DNA of 64,000 nt from a virus: positions 17,753-81,752 of IMG/VR virus record IMGVR_UViG_3300009551_000007, one strand, 5' to 3'. Below, one piece after another: positions 49,200 to 56,413 of the stretch. The notes under the pieces are model-generated. The model was not told the DNA's origin. It did not search any database and was given only the letters and a program-made list of their open reading frames with translations. Position 1 is the stretch's first letter. The number at the start of each line of letters is the position of its first letter. Position numbers and translations under genes: made by a program.

Positions 49200-49273
49200 A
49201 GGCTCTGGTGGGGGGTCGAACCCACAACTCCGGGTTTAGAGTCCGACGTTTTACCGGTTAGAACTACAGAGCC
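49200..49273 (-). tRNA. tRNA with apparent CUA anticodon (amber suppressor)
   Basis: Acceptor GGCTCTG/CAGAGCC, T-arm GTGGG-TTCGACC-CCCAC, D-arm GTT..AAC with CCGGTA loop. The anticodon loop is best read as CT-CTA-AA with stem TCGGA/CCCGG (one G.U and one A.C mismatch). CUA would read UAG. Reading it as Arg-UCU would put C at position 33 and break the stem. Discriminator T, no encoded CCA. The D-arm has one extra base, so an imperfect gene is possible. Confidence 0.7.
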
Positions 49274-49279
49274 GAAAGA

Positions 49280-49373
49280 CCGACCGAGTAAAGGTTCGTC
49301 CCCTGCCGCCTCACGGTCACCACTACAAGCAGTGACCGTCTCGACGAAAGCGGCAAGGCAGTTACCCGGTCGG
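49280..49373 (-). ncRNA. pseudoknotted structured RNA (94 nt)
   Basis: On the minus strand: P1 12 bp (49362-49373 with 49280-49291), P2 9 bp (49350-49358 with 49301-49309), P3 8 bp (49332-49339 with 49313-49320, 11-nt loop) and a 6-bp pseudoknot (49343-49348 with 49295-49300). P1 and P2 each contain a G.U wobble that would be an A.C mismatch on the plus strand, so the RNA is minus-sense. No match to a class I know. Confidence 0.7.
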
Positions 49374-49377
49374 CCAG

Positions 49378-49515
49378 TCCCCGCGGCCGGAATCGAACCG
49401 GCGATCTCTCCAGTGTTTACCCTATGGCGGCTAGTCGGAGGGTTGAGACCGAATTCCCCGCCACCATAGAGTCGTACACCTTAGAATGAGCGCTCTACCA
49501 CTGAGCCACGCAGGG
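49378..49515 (-). ncRNA. tRNA-like RNA with long helix replacing the anticodon arm
   Basis: Canonical acceptor CCCTGCG/CGCGGGG, D-arm GCTC-AGTGGTA-GAGC, T-arm GCCGG-TTCGATT-CCGGC and discriminator A. In place of a 17-nt anticodon arm are about 80 nt whose core is a 12-bp helix (CTCTATGGTGGC with GCCGCCATAGGG, two minus-strand G.U pairs). It could be a tRNA with an intron-like insertion (TTCTAAG is a possible anticodon loop remnant) or a decoy/tRNA mimic. Confidence 0.65.
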
Positions 49516-49520
49516 GTCCA

Positions 49521-49576
49521 CCGTCGCGGCGTCCGGTCGACGAGCAAGCCAAAACTCCGACCTCGCGCCGCGACGG
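49521..49576 (-). ncRNA. structured RNA module 5 (extended hairpin, 56 nt)
   Basis: An 11-bp perfect stem (CCGTCGCGGCG/CGCCGCGACGG), a 3x3 internal loop, then a 5-bp stem (GGTCG/CGACC) and an apical region. It starts five bases from the tRNA-like RNA. No coding potential seen. Could also be a processing or stability element. Confidence 0.55.
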
Positions 49577-49586
49577 TAGTATGCGA

Positions 49587-49650
49587 GTCGTAGGGGAGGC
49601 GCGGGTTATCAGTCCGCCGGCCGTCCTCGTCACGGCCTCTCCCCTACGAC
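49587..49650 (-). ncRNA. structured RNA module 6 (three-way junction, 64 nt)
   Basis: A 12-bp perfect stem (GTCGTAGGGGAG/CTCCCCTACGAC) encloses a 6-bp hairpin (GGCCGT/ACGGCC, 49619-49637) and a weaker 4-bp hairpin (GCGG/CCGC). It follows the SSB-like gene by 11 bases on the minus strand and could also serve as its 3' end structure. Confidence 0.55.
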
Positions 49651-49661
49651 GGGGAAGTGCT

Positions 49662-51029
49662 TCAGGCCATGTTCTCCAGCTGGTCGTACTTGACGCCCTT
49701 CCATGTCTTATTGCGGTCTTCGAGAGACAACACCCAGCACGTCCGCTCGTCGGGCTGGACGGCACTGATCTCGACCTCGATGGCCTTCGTCATCGGCTTC
49801 TTGGTCTTCGGGTCGGTGCCCTTGAATAAGAACACGTCACCGACCGCCGGGTGCCATTCGTCCCCCGCCGAGTCCGCCGGCGCGTCTTCGGCGGGTGCCG
49901 CGCCATCTTCCGGCGAAACGACCGACTTGATCAGTTCGGCGATCTCGCTCCAACTGCCGCAAGCCCCAATCTGATCGTCGGTGATACCGTGCTTGTTGGC
50001 GATCTCGGTTAGTCTCGCTGCGGCTGACTCTTGCTCCGAATTGGTGGCGTCGTCAGCTGCCGCTACCAACTCGTCAAAAGGGATTTCGTCGCCAACCTGG
50101 TACTCGTCGGACGGCACGGGTTCCGGTGCCGGTGCCGGCTTCGGTGCTGCCGGTTTCGGTCCCGGTTTCGGGGCTAGGGGCGCTTTCGCGGCCGGTGATG
50201 GAGCCGGTTTCGGTGCTCTCGGTTTCGGTCCCATGGGCGCTTTCGGTGCCGCAGCTGGAGGCTTCGCGGTTACCGGTGCGGGCTTGGCTTGAACCGGTGA
50301 GACTGGGGCCGGTTTGGGAGCGGTAACTGGTTTCGGTGCGGCGGGCTTCGGAGCAGTAGCGGCAGCAGCTGGTGCCTTAGCTGGGGCGGGCGGTTTCGTC
50401 GCTGCCGGCTTCGGGGGTGGCGGGGTTTGAGTCGAGACCTGAGCCGATTCCTCGACGCCGTCACCCGGATGCTCGAACCCTTCCGGCGGTTCGCAGACCT
50501 CCTCCCATTGATGGAACGTCCTCGGGTTGGGGAACTCCATCGTGGGTTGCCCCTGCCGCGTCGAGAACCTGATACACGGCTGCGATTGGACAATGGCTTG
50601 AATCGTGAGTTCGAGTTGCTCATCCAATCCTTCTTCGGTGAACTGCGACGTGTCGACGCCGAACATGCGGAACAAAGCGTACAACTTATTCAAGTTGTCC
50701 TGAAGGGTCTTCGAGGCTTTCGTCGGCGTGTCGTAGAGGTAGACGTTCTGGTTCGTCCGCCGGCCCTTCACCTTCCTCTGGTTCCCGGCGTCGTCGATCA
50801 CGAAGTCCGGGGTGATGGCGATGGCGGCGGCGTAGAAGAACGGCTTGCCTTTATTGTCGCCGTCCTTGTGCAAGTCGAACTTCATCTCTTTCAGGTACGC
50901 GACGCCCTCGACGTTGGGGGGCATTTCGCCGAACGACTGGGGTAGCCCCGTTTCGTTCTTCACTGTTTCGGAGGCTGCCGCGAGCGCCCCACTAATTTGA
51001 CTGAGAGCCGATTTCATCGTGCCTGCCAT
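49662..51029 (-). CDS. putative ssDNA-binding/recombination protein with Pro/Ala/Lys linker
   Basis: 455 residues behind CAAGGAGCAAGCA. The N-terminal about 190 residues (VEGVAYLKEMKFDLHKDGD, RRTNQNVYLYDTPTKASKTLQDNLNKLYALF) suggest a compact beta-rich domain. Then about 130 residues of Pro/Ala/Lys repeats and a C-terminal domain (VGDVFLFKGTDPKTKKPMTKAIEVEI). Located directly downstream of a Sak4-like ATPase and PD-(D/E)XK nuclease, where SSB-like proteins usually sit. No diagnostic motif. Confidence 0.5.
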   Translation of the reverse strand: MAGTMKSALSQISGALAAASETVKNETGLPQSFGEMPPNVEGVAYLKEMKFDLHKDGDNKGKPFFYAAAIAITPDFVIDDAGNQRKVKGRRTNQNVYLYDTPTKASKTLQDNLNKLYALFRMFGVDTSQFTEEGLDEQLELTIQAIVQSQPCIRFSTRQGQPTMEFPNPRTFHQWEEVCEPPEGFEHPGDGVEESAQVSTQTPPPPKPAATKPPAPAKAPAAAATAPKPAAPKPVTAPKPAPVSPVQAKPAPVTAKPPAAAPKAPMGPKPRAPKPAPSPAAKAPLAPKPGPKPAAPKPAPAPEPVPSDEYQVGDEIPFDELVAAADDATNSEQESAAARLTEIANKHGITDDQIGACGSWSEIAELIKSVVSPEDGAAPAEDAPADSAGDEWHPAVGDVFLFKGTDPKTKKPMTKAIEVEISAVQPDERTCWVLSLEDRNKTWKGVKYDQLENMA

Positions 51030-51273
51030 TGCTTGCTCCTTGTGAGTTAGAAAGTGCCCCTCAGCCGATTTCGCGGCGTGTTTTACGGGCTGGCCGCCCG
51101 GACCGTTTGTCTGTCCGAAGTTACTCGCGGGCTATTACCCGCGAGACTTATCACCGGGAGTCGAACCCGATTCCCTTCACACCTGCCCTCGGTCAGCGAG
51201 TGGGAATCGAACCCACCTTTTCGCACACTGTCTTCCAGAAAGCGGAGTATACCCGAAACCTCTCGTAACGGTT
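51030..51273 (-). ncRNA. hairpin-rich region with two tRNA T-arm-like hairpins
   Basis: Between two genes. Minus-strand hairpins: GTGGG-TTCGATT-CCCAC (51200-51216), CGGG-TTCGACT-CCCG type (51154-51170), an 8-bp hairpin CTCGCGGG/CCCGCGAG (51124-51145), CGGAC/GTCCG and CGGGC/GCCCG. The first two have perfect T-loop sequences, but no matching acceptor stems are found, so they are tRNA remnants or minihelices rather than normal tRNAs. Confidence 0.5.
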
Positions 51274-52146
51274 TCATTCGTCCGGAAACTGAAACTCGCC
51301 GCGAATGACCGACACGATTTTGTCGTAGTCGGGGTCGATCAAAATGTCGGGGAGCGGGAACCCTTTCGGGGCGCGGAACTTGGTCTGGTACGTCGCGTGC
51401 GGGCCCATCCTCAAACAGTACTCGACACGCCCGGTCTTCTTGAGCATGGTTTGTTCCTTGCCGGCGATCTTCACCACGCTCGGTCGCATCTCACTGCGCT
51501 TGAACGTTTGCATGATGTAGTCGACGGCACCGTTCGTCCAGTTGGTGAGCGACGGCATTAGTGCCGCACCGACCGACGCCTCAATCACGTCCGAACCTTC
51601 GCCCTCGCCGCCGAACGTCTTCTGGTGGGCCACTATCACGACGTTTTGAGCGACGCTGAGGAGGGCGCGCAGGTTCTCGCGGAACTGGGTGGATATGGTA
51701 CCGTACTGCTGTTGACTGGCCGTCCCCCAGCCCTTCTGTTCGGGTATCTTAGTCAGCCCGCAAACCTCCTTTAGGATCATGTCTTGGTAGCCCGTGGCAT
51801 GGTCGAGCACCAGTGTCCGGAAACTCGACGCATGATTCTCGGCCAGCTCAACGAGTTCGCCCGAATCCTCCAACTTGAACTCTTTGATCCGGCCCTGGTT
51901 CTCCGCAGTGTAGACGCTCCTGAGTTCGCCCGGTTTCTTGCCCCCGCTCACCGACATCCAAAGGAGCGGCGCGGGGAACGTCGAGGCGATAGTAGTCTTG
52001 CCCGTTCCGCTCACTCCATACAGTAGCACCTTTATGCCGTCGTCGTCGGTGAACTGTATTGGTTGTATCCTATCGAGGAGCGACCGTTTCGGAGCGGGCG
52101 CGGCTCTCGCGCCGGGTCTTATCGGGTTGATTCTCGGCGGCGGCAT
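51274..52146 (-). CDS. Sak4-like RecA-fold ATPase
   Basis: 290 residues behind AAGGAGCTAAA. VLLYGVSGTGKTTIASTFPAPLLWM is Walker A and TLVLDHATGYQDM is Walker B. NVVIVAHQKTFGGEG is the sensor-like strand of phage RecA-like single-strand annealing ATPases. It usually works with an SSB and a Cas4-like nuclease, both adjacent here. Role: recombination-dependent replication or repair. Confidence 0.75.
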   Translation of the reverse strand: MPPPRINPIRPGARAAPAPKRSLLDRIQPIQFTDDDGIKVLLYGVSGTGKTTIASTFPAPLLWMSVSGGKKPGELRSVYTAENQGRIKEFKLEDSGELVELAENHASSFRTLVLDHATGYQDMILKEVCGLTKIPEQKGWGTASQQQYGTISTQFRENLRALLSVAQNVVIVAHQKTFGGEGEGSDVIEASVGAALMPSLTNWTNGAVDYIMQTFKRSEMRPSVVKIAGKEQTMLKKTGRVEYCLRMGPHATYQTKFRAPKGFPLPDILIDPDYDKIVSVIRGEFQFPDE

Positions 52147-52155
52147 TTTAGCTCC

Positions 52156-53316
52156 TTACAGTTCGGGGAACAAGTCGGTGATCCGCTCCAGCCCCACTTC
52201 GGAACCGGTTTCGAGGTAGGCGTCCACGTCGGTACAGCCGCCCTCGTCCATAGGATTATAGACGCCGAACGGGTAGCGGTAATGCCGTGGGGTATGAGTC
52301 GGGAACACATTACGTCGGAGTTCGCCTTGGAACGGGTTACCATTATTCATCTTGCACCAATCCCACCATTCGTAATCGTCGAGTATGTTTTCGAGCACGG
52401 GATTGAGGAACGTCTCGCGGAACTTCATCAGGTTGGACGGACTGACTTCCGACGCCCACCGGTAAAAGAACTCGCCACGGTTCTCACGTATGATCGCGCC
52501 CAGCCGTTCCATGTAGCTCTCGAACGTCTCACCTTGTGGGTTACTCTTACTCGGCTTATGCTGAACGATACTACCCTTGCCGCCCGATAGTGGTCGGCGA
52601 ATCACGTTGTAGCGCACGCCGGCTATCATACTCCCTTTCGGAATCACCGCGTTCAGTTCCGGCGTGTACCGTGCTTCGTGTAATGCGACGAGGTAAATCA
52701 TGGTCTGAAGGTCGAACTTGAGCTGACGATGGAGGGCGTTCACGTCCACGTCGCCTTTAACCTTGTTCTCCTGAAGCCAGACCCGTTTGCCCAAACCCAT
52801 TGCGCGTTCGTCGAGTAAGTCGACACTGTCCCACTTGCCTCGGAGTCTAACGGACCGGCCCGACGGCAGTTTGTAGTCGATACTGAAGTGCTTCTCGGCC
52901 AGTAGCGGCGTGCGGTCCACGGCTTCCGGGTTGTCGGCCCAGTGATCGAGGTACACGGGGAACTGTTGAAGACACACGTTGTACCACTTGTTAACGTGCT
53001 CTTGGTCGATGCGGTAGTGGGCTGCGAGTCTCATGGCGTAGTCGAGCAGTGGCTGCCAGTGATCTATGCCCTGGGCGTATGCTTCCTCGCAGACGTGCCA
53101 CATGTTACCGTATTCGATTCGATGGTTGAAGCCTTCTACACCACTCAACCCTTCGATTACGAGGAGGCGGAACCTCTCGCGGCATACCAGCCAACGGCTA
53201 ATGAGACTCTGAGTTATACCGTCTTCGACCGGACCGCGCCACACGGACCTTTCCACGGTGACCGGCGGTTTTAACTTCGTTCCCGTCAACGCGGAACGCT
53301 TCTGCGGGGCAGGCAT
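52156..53316 (-). CDS. PD-(D/E)XK nuclease (Cas4/RecB-like)
   Basis: 386 residues from MPAPQKRSALTG behind CTGGGAGAAGAT. ISRWLVCRERFRLLVIEGL is the N-terminal helix typical of this family (SQ/SRxxxCxRxxxL). VRLRGKWDSVDLLD (Asp) and VWLQENKVKGDVD (ExK) form the active site, followed by ALHRQLKFDLQTMIYLVAL (QxxxY motif). No Cys cluster typical of Cas4 is evident. Acts with the Sak4-like ATPase next door. Confidence 0.8.
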   Translation of the reverse strand: MPAPQKRSALTGTKLKPPVTVERSVWRGPVEDGITQSLISRWLVCRERFRLLVIEGLSGVEGFNHRIEYGNMWHVCEEAYAQGIDHWQPLLDYAMRLAAHYRIDQEHVNKWYNVCLQQFPVYLDHWADNPEAVDRTPLLAEKHFSIDYKLPSGRSVRLRGKWDSVDLLDERAMGLGKRVWLQENKVKGDVDVNALHRQLKFDLQTMIYLVALHEARYTPELNAVIPKGSMIAGVRYNVIRRPLSGGKGSIVQHKPSKSNPQGETFESYMERLGAIIRENRGEFFYRWASEVSPSNLMKFRETFLNPVLENILDDYEWWDWCKMNNGNPFQGELRRNVFPTHTPRHYRYPFGVYNPMDEGGCTDVDAYLETGSEVGLERITDLFPEL

Positions 53317-53379
53317 ATCTTCTCCCAGTAAGAGTCTACGAACGTAACCTAGTGACAACTAGGCCAGTAGGAATTGATT

Positions 53380-54006
53380 TTAGAACGGGTTCGCGCGCAT
53401 GTCGCCTTCGACGCCGCCTCCCTCGCGGAGGTCGCTAACCGCACTACGGAGAGTAGTGATACATCGCTGAATGGCGAGGGATTGACCCACTATCGGGGAG
53501 CGGATGATCGCTGCCGGGTGAGTGATAGTGATGATCGGCACTAGGGGCAGCTTCACATGATCGCGGTACATGGGGTTACAGTATTCCATGGCGCACTTGC
53601 CGACAGTCACAATGAGTTTCGGTTCGACGATTCGGGCGAAGTATTCGAGGCGCGGCTTACATGCGTCAACGTGCTCCATGTCCGGCTCGGCGAGCTTCCT
53701 ATTGTTCTCGCCATAGGGGGCACACATTACTAGATTGGTGAGGCACCATGTTAGATCGCCGAGCGACTTGGCTATAACATGGTCTAGGAGTTCGCCGGCG
53801 GGACCGACGAACGGTTGGCCTATGGCGTCCTCGCTGAGTCCCGGTGCCTCGCCTATGAATAGCACGTCAGCCGGTAGCTTGCCGCGAGCGAAACAGACGC
53901 GCTGGCGAGTCGCATGTAACTCGCACGCTGTACAGTCCTTCCATTCGGCCACTAGCTGCTGGTACGGGCTAACGGTCGGTAGCGACTTACGCACTGGGGT
54001 CGGCAT
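53380..54006 (-). CDS. uracil-DNA glycosylase, family 4/5 type
   Basis: 208 residues from MPTPVRKSLP behind AGGAGGGAACGTCCC. CTACELHATRQRVCFARG (iron-sulphur cysteines), VLFIGEAPGLSEDAIGQPFVGPAGELLD (motif 1) and IITITHPAAIIRS (motif 2 His-Pro) are clear. It removes uracil (or another pyrimidine) from DNA. In a phage that seems to make 5-hmdU-derived bases, such an enzyme could also police unmodified positions. Confidence 0.85.
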   Translation of the reverse strand: MPTPVRKSLPTVSPYQQLVAEWKDCTACELHATRQRVCFARGKLPADVLFIGEAPGLSEDAIGQPFVGPAGELLDHVIAKSLGDLTWCLTNLVMCAPYGENNRKLAEPDMEHVDACKPRLEYFARIVEPKLIVTVGKCAMEYCNPMYRDHVKLPLVPIITITHPAAIIRSPIVGQSLAIQRCITTLRSAVSDLREGGGVEGDMRANPF

Positions 54007-54595
54007 GGGACGTTCCCTCCTTAGTGTAACGGGCATACAGGGCCATTAGGGTAGCGTCGCCCGTAGCGTTAGTGATCTTCTGGGAGAAGGGGACACCCTG
54101 GAGGCGGGCGGTGTCTGTGAGGCGTCGCTTCCATGCCGTCTTCTTTTCGGTCTTGCCGCGCTTGAGGTTGAACGCCTTTTGCCATGCTTGCGGGGTTACC
54201 AAGTCGTAGGGAATGGAAGCGGCGATCAGGGCCATTTCGAGGAACCCGGTGCTCTTCCCGAACGCGAACATGGTGTGGCCCGACGCGCGGTTGGACGAGC
54301 CGTCCGGGTGCGCGTCCTGACCGCCCGCTCCGACGCCCATGTAGCCGCCGACCTTTTCCATGACGGCGTACCGTATGCCCCCTAATGGGGCTGCGAACCG
54401 GGCGGCGTCGTTCACCCAATCCCATATGTCTCGCGGCGTCATCGGCGTCTCGCCCTTCTTGAGGGCCGTTAGCGCGTAACTCCCCGACGTCGAGAACACG
54501 ACCATGCCGCCGCTACTACCAGGGTCTATGCCCATGTAGAACCGCGACGCCGCCTCATGTTCTCTGGGAGAAGGTAACCGGACGGGTGAGGGCAT
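53987..54595 (-). CDS. RuvC-like Holliday junction resolvase
   Basis: 202 residues; CAGGAGACGGTA precedes the ATG at 54593-54595. YMGIDPGSSGGMVVF is the first RNase H-fold strand with catalytic Asp, YAVMEKV carries the Glu, and NATGDATLMALYARYT the C-terminal Asp. It overlaps the glycosylase gene by 20 bases. Resolves branched DNA before packaging. Confidence 0.85.
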   Translation of the reverse strand: MPSPVRLPSPREHEAASRFYMGIDPGSSGGMVVFSTSGSYALTALKKGETPMTPRDIWDWVNDAARFAAPLGGIRYAVMEKVGGYMGVGAGGQDAHPDGSSNRASGHTMFAFGKSTGFLEMALIAASIPYDLVTPQAWQKAFNLKRGKTEKKTAWKRRLTDTARLQGVPFSQKITNATGDATLMALYARYTKEGTSHADPSA

Positions 54596-54693
54596 TACCG
54601 TCTCCTGTTATTCAGTGCGTCGACTATTGCACAGGCCACGTAGCCCGCCGCGAACGCCACTAGTACCTTGAGTAGGAACGCTAGTACGGTCAT
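54595..54693 (-). CDS. tiny membrane protein (32 residues)
   Basis: MTVLAFLLKVLVAFAAGYVA then CAIVDALNNRRR; ATG at 54691-54693 behind GAGGAAGAA and overlapping the upstream TGA; the stop overlaps the next ATG (TAATG). One transmembrane helix with a basic end. Tight coupling on both sides supports it. Confidence 0.55.
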   Translation of the reverse strand: MTVLAFLLKVLVAFAAGYVACAIVDALNNRRR

Positions 54694-54914
54694 TTCTTCC
54701 TCGTGAGGCGGGCGGTGAGAGATAGGCCGTTCGGGGCTATCGAGACCGACGCCGCGTACCCATGCTGGGACGCCATGTTGCGAACGTATTGACTCATCGT
54801 GTCTATCCGGCCCGTGAAGTCCTTGCCCAGTCGGAGCGTGAAGGTGCCCTTAGCGAACCAAGTCTCCCACGGGTAGCGCCGGCCGAACCGTTTCGGTTTG
54901 ATGTTCGATTTCAT
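54690..54914 (-). CDS. small basic protein, unknown
   Basis: 74 residues (MKSNIKPKRFGRRYPWETWF...). Basic, with an alpha-beta look (MSQYVRNMASQHGYAASVSIAP, LSLTARLTRKK), reminiscent of small nucleic-acid-binding folds. No recognised family. Confidence 0.55.
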   Translation of the reverse strand: MKSNIKPKRFGRRYPWETWFAKGTFTLRLGKDFTGRIDTMSQYVRNMASQHGYAASVSIAPNGLSLTARLTRKK

Positions 54915-54958
54915 AACACTATCTTACCTCTTCTAATGGATTTTGGGGCACCGGTATT

Positions 54959-55447
54959 CTACGCGCCGCGCGCGCCTCTAGAAAGGGCGCGACACTTGAT
55001 AAATTTCTTCCGCGACCGGAACCCAACGCCGTTCACTCGCCGGCAGCATTTCCCGCATCGCCCGCACACGTTCCACTCCGTCCGAGCACCTCGCGGCGTC
55101 ACGTCGTAGAGCCGGCCCTTGCGCATCTTTCTCTGGAGGAAAGTAAACGCCGACTGTGACTGGGCGAGTGACCGCTTCCGGCCCCGCCGGGTGAACTCGA
55201 CGCGCCGATGACACCTATCGCACAGCGGGTAGAGTCTGTCGAAGGACATGCCGAGGAGCGTGTCGAGGTCGTAGTCGTAATGATGTATAGTGTCGGCACG
55301 TCGCCGGCATAGGTAGCACGCGCCGTCGGTCTTACGGAACGCGACCCATCGTATCGCCTTCCATAGGTCGGAGGATAGATAGTCGTAGTACGACGGGTAG
55401 CCGAGCCGCCGTAGTAGCATGTTACGTAGGGCGTAGGACGCTACCAT
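54959..55447 (-). CDS. HNH-type nuclease
   Basis: 162 residues from MVASYALRNMLL, after a copy of the recurrent motif. CYLCRRRADTIHHYDYDL and RLYPLCDRCHRRVEF form the Cys-x2-Cys/His-His/Cys-x2-Cys-His arrangement of HNH (McrA-like) nucleases. A second Cys cluster (CGRCGKCC) is near the C-terminus. It could be a homing endonuclease or a packaging-associated HNH enzyme. First gene of the minus-strand operon running down to 44.8 kb. Confidence 0.7.
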   Translation of the reverse strand: MVASYALRNMLLRRLGYPSYYDYLSSDLWKAIRWVAFRKTDGACYLCRRRADTIHHYDYDLDTLLGMSFDRLYPLCDRCHRRVEFTRRGRKRSLAQSQSAFTFLQRKMRKGRLYDVTPRGARTEWNVCGRCGKCCRRVNGVGFRSRKKFIKCRALSRGARGA

Positions 55448-55456
55448 GTGAAGGCA

Positions 55457-55474
55457 CTCTCTGGGAGAAACTAG
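55457..55474 (+). repeat. copy of recurrent TCTCTGGGAGAAACTAG motif (best match)
   Basis: CTCTCTGGGAGAAACTAG on the plus strand, ten bases before the HNH gene ATG in the minus-strand sense. It shares TCTCTGGGAGAAACTAG exactly with 47043-47060. Confidence 0.65.
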
Positions 55475-55569
55475 ACACTTCACCGACCGACACCGGGCCG
55501 CGCGGTGAGGAAAATTATCCTACCGCGAAAACACGCGGGAAAAGGAAAAAGACGCTATACTCACGACGG

Positions 55570-55625
55570 GTGAGTGTTGTTATTAATATATTAATATTAA
55601 TACAACTATTAGAGTATATAAGGGA
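55570..55625 (+). promoter_or_regulatory. AT-rich divergent control region
   Basis: TTATTAATATATTAATATTA and neighbours form about 30 bases with almost no G or C between the divergent genes at 55447 (minus) and 55665 (plus). TATATAAG at about 55614 could be a -10 for the plus-strand gene. It may also be an opening site. Confidence 0.45.
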
Positions 55626-55664
55626 TTCTCACCAACTTTAGAACATCAACTCGAAAGGCTTGTC

Positions 55665-56249
55665 ATGACCGACCGACACGAATGGGAAATGGACCGCCGT
55701 CACGTAGACCTTCTCGGAGACGTGCTCGGCAACCTCCACATTGACCGCGCAGTTGAAATCGGCTCGTTCCGCGGCGCATCCACTATGGCGTTCCTTAACG
55801 CGATGTCGGCACGCGCCGTCGAGTACCTCCAGATTGTCGAACCGAACCCGACGCCCGAACTCGTCGCGCTACTAGAGGAGCACAACTACGGGCCGGTTGA
55901 CCTCCTCACCGTCGAATCGGCTTCGTTCCTGCCCGGCGCCAAGTTCGACGCCATATTGGTCGACGGTGATCATTCGCTGAGAGCCGGTGTCGTCGAGTCC
56001 GCCTACGTCCTCCGCGAACCGCGCAAGCTCGTCGCCCTTCACGACACCAACTCCGACGCCATTGGGATTCCCGGTTGTCGCGGGCCGGCGTACTTCAAGT
56101 ACAAATTGATCGAGGCCGGCTACGTCGTGTTCGAGGACTGCGCGAAGCGACCGGGCGAGCGGACCGAGCGCGGGTTCCTTCTCGCCTCGAAAGACGACCA
56201 CGTCATCGACATTGTCCGCCGCGCGTTCGTCCGTCACGCCAAGCCGTAG
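55665..56249 (+). CDS. SAM-dependent methyltransferase-like protein
   Basis: 194 residues. AVEIGSFRGASTMAFL is motif I, YLQIVEPNPTPELV motif II, and DAILVDGDHSLRAGVVES, the Asp-Gly-Asp-His segment typical of the Methyltransf_24 group that modifies small molecules or sugars. First gene of the plus-strand block. Substrate unknown. It ends in TAG near a recurrent motif copy (56251-56268). Confidence 0.7.
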   Translation: MTDRHEWEMDRRHVDLLGDVLGNLHIDRAVEIGSFRGASTMAFLNAMSARAVEYLQIVEPNPTPELVALLEEHNYGPVDLLTVESASFLPGAKFDAILVDGDHSLRAGVVESAYVLREPRKLVALHDTNSDAIGIPGCRGPAYFKYKLIEAGYVVFEDCAKRPGERTERGFLLASKDDHVIDIVRRAFVRHAKP

Positions 56250-56385
56250 GTCTATCTCTCCCAGAGAGTCACTTCCGCGCCCCCCCCCAATTCCGAAAAA
56301 AACTTCACCTGGCCGATTAGTTGTGTTTTACAGCCGTCGGTCCACTTCCGCGCACTTCGTCGTTGACCTTTTCCTAAATCCGCCC

Positions 56386-56413
56386 TTGACTCCGGCGTAG
56401 TACCTCCTATAAT
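56386..56413 (+). promoter_or_regulatory. sigma-70-like early promoter
   Basis: TTGACT (56386-56391), 16-bp spacer, TATAAT (56408-56413) within TACCTCCTATAATGG, which recurs at 58389 and in altered form at 60191. It is about 90 bases before the gene at 56505. Confidence 0.8.

Noticed and set aside
49378-49515. Two separate tRNA genes
   Set aside because: Only one acceptor, one D-arm and one T-arm can be formed; the middle folds as a single long helix.
49981-50292. Plus-strand Gly/Ala-rich frame opposite the SSB-like gene
   Set aside because: Antisense of the Pro/Ala/Lys repeat region; low-complexity mirror of a real gene.
51146-51235. Ordinary tRNA genes around the two T-arm-like hairpins
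   Set aside because: No acceptor strand complementary to the bases after either T-arm, and no anticodon arm at the right distance.
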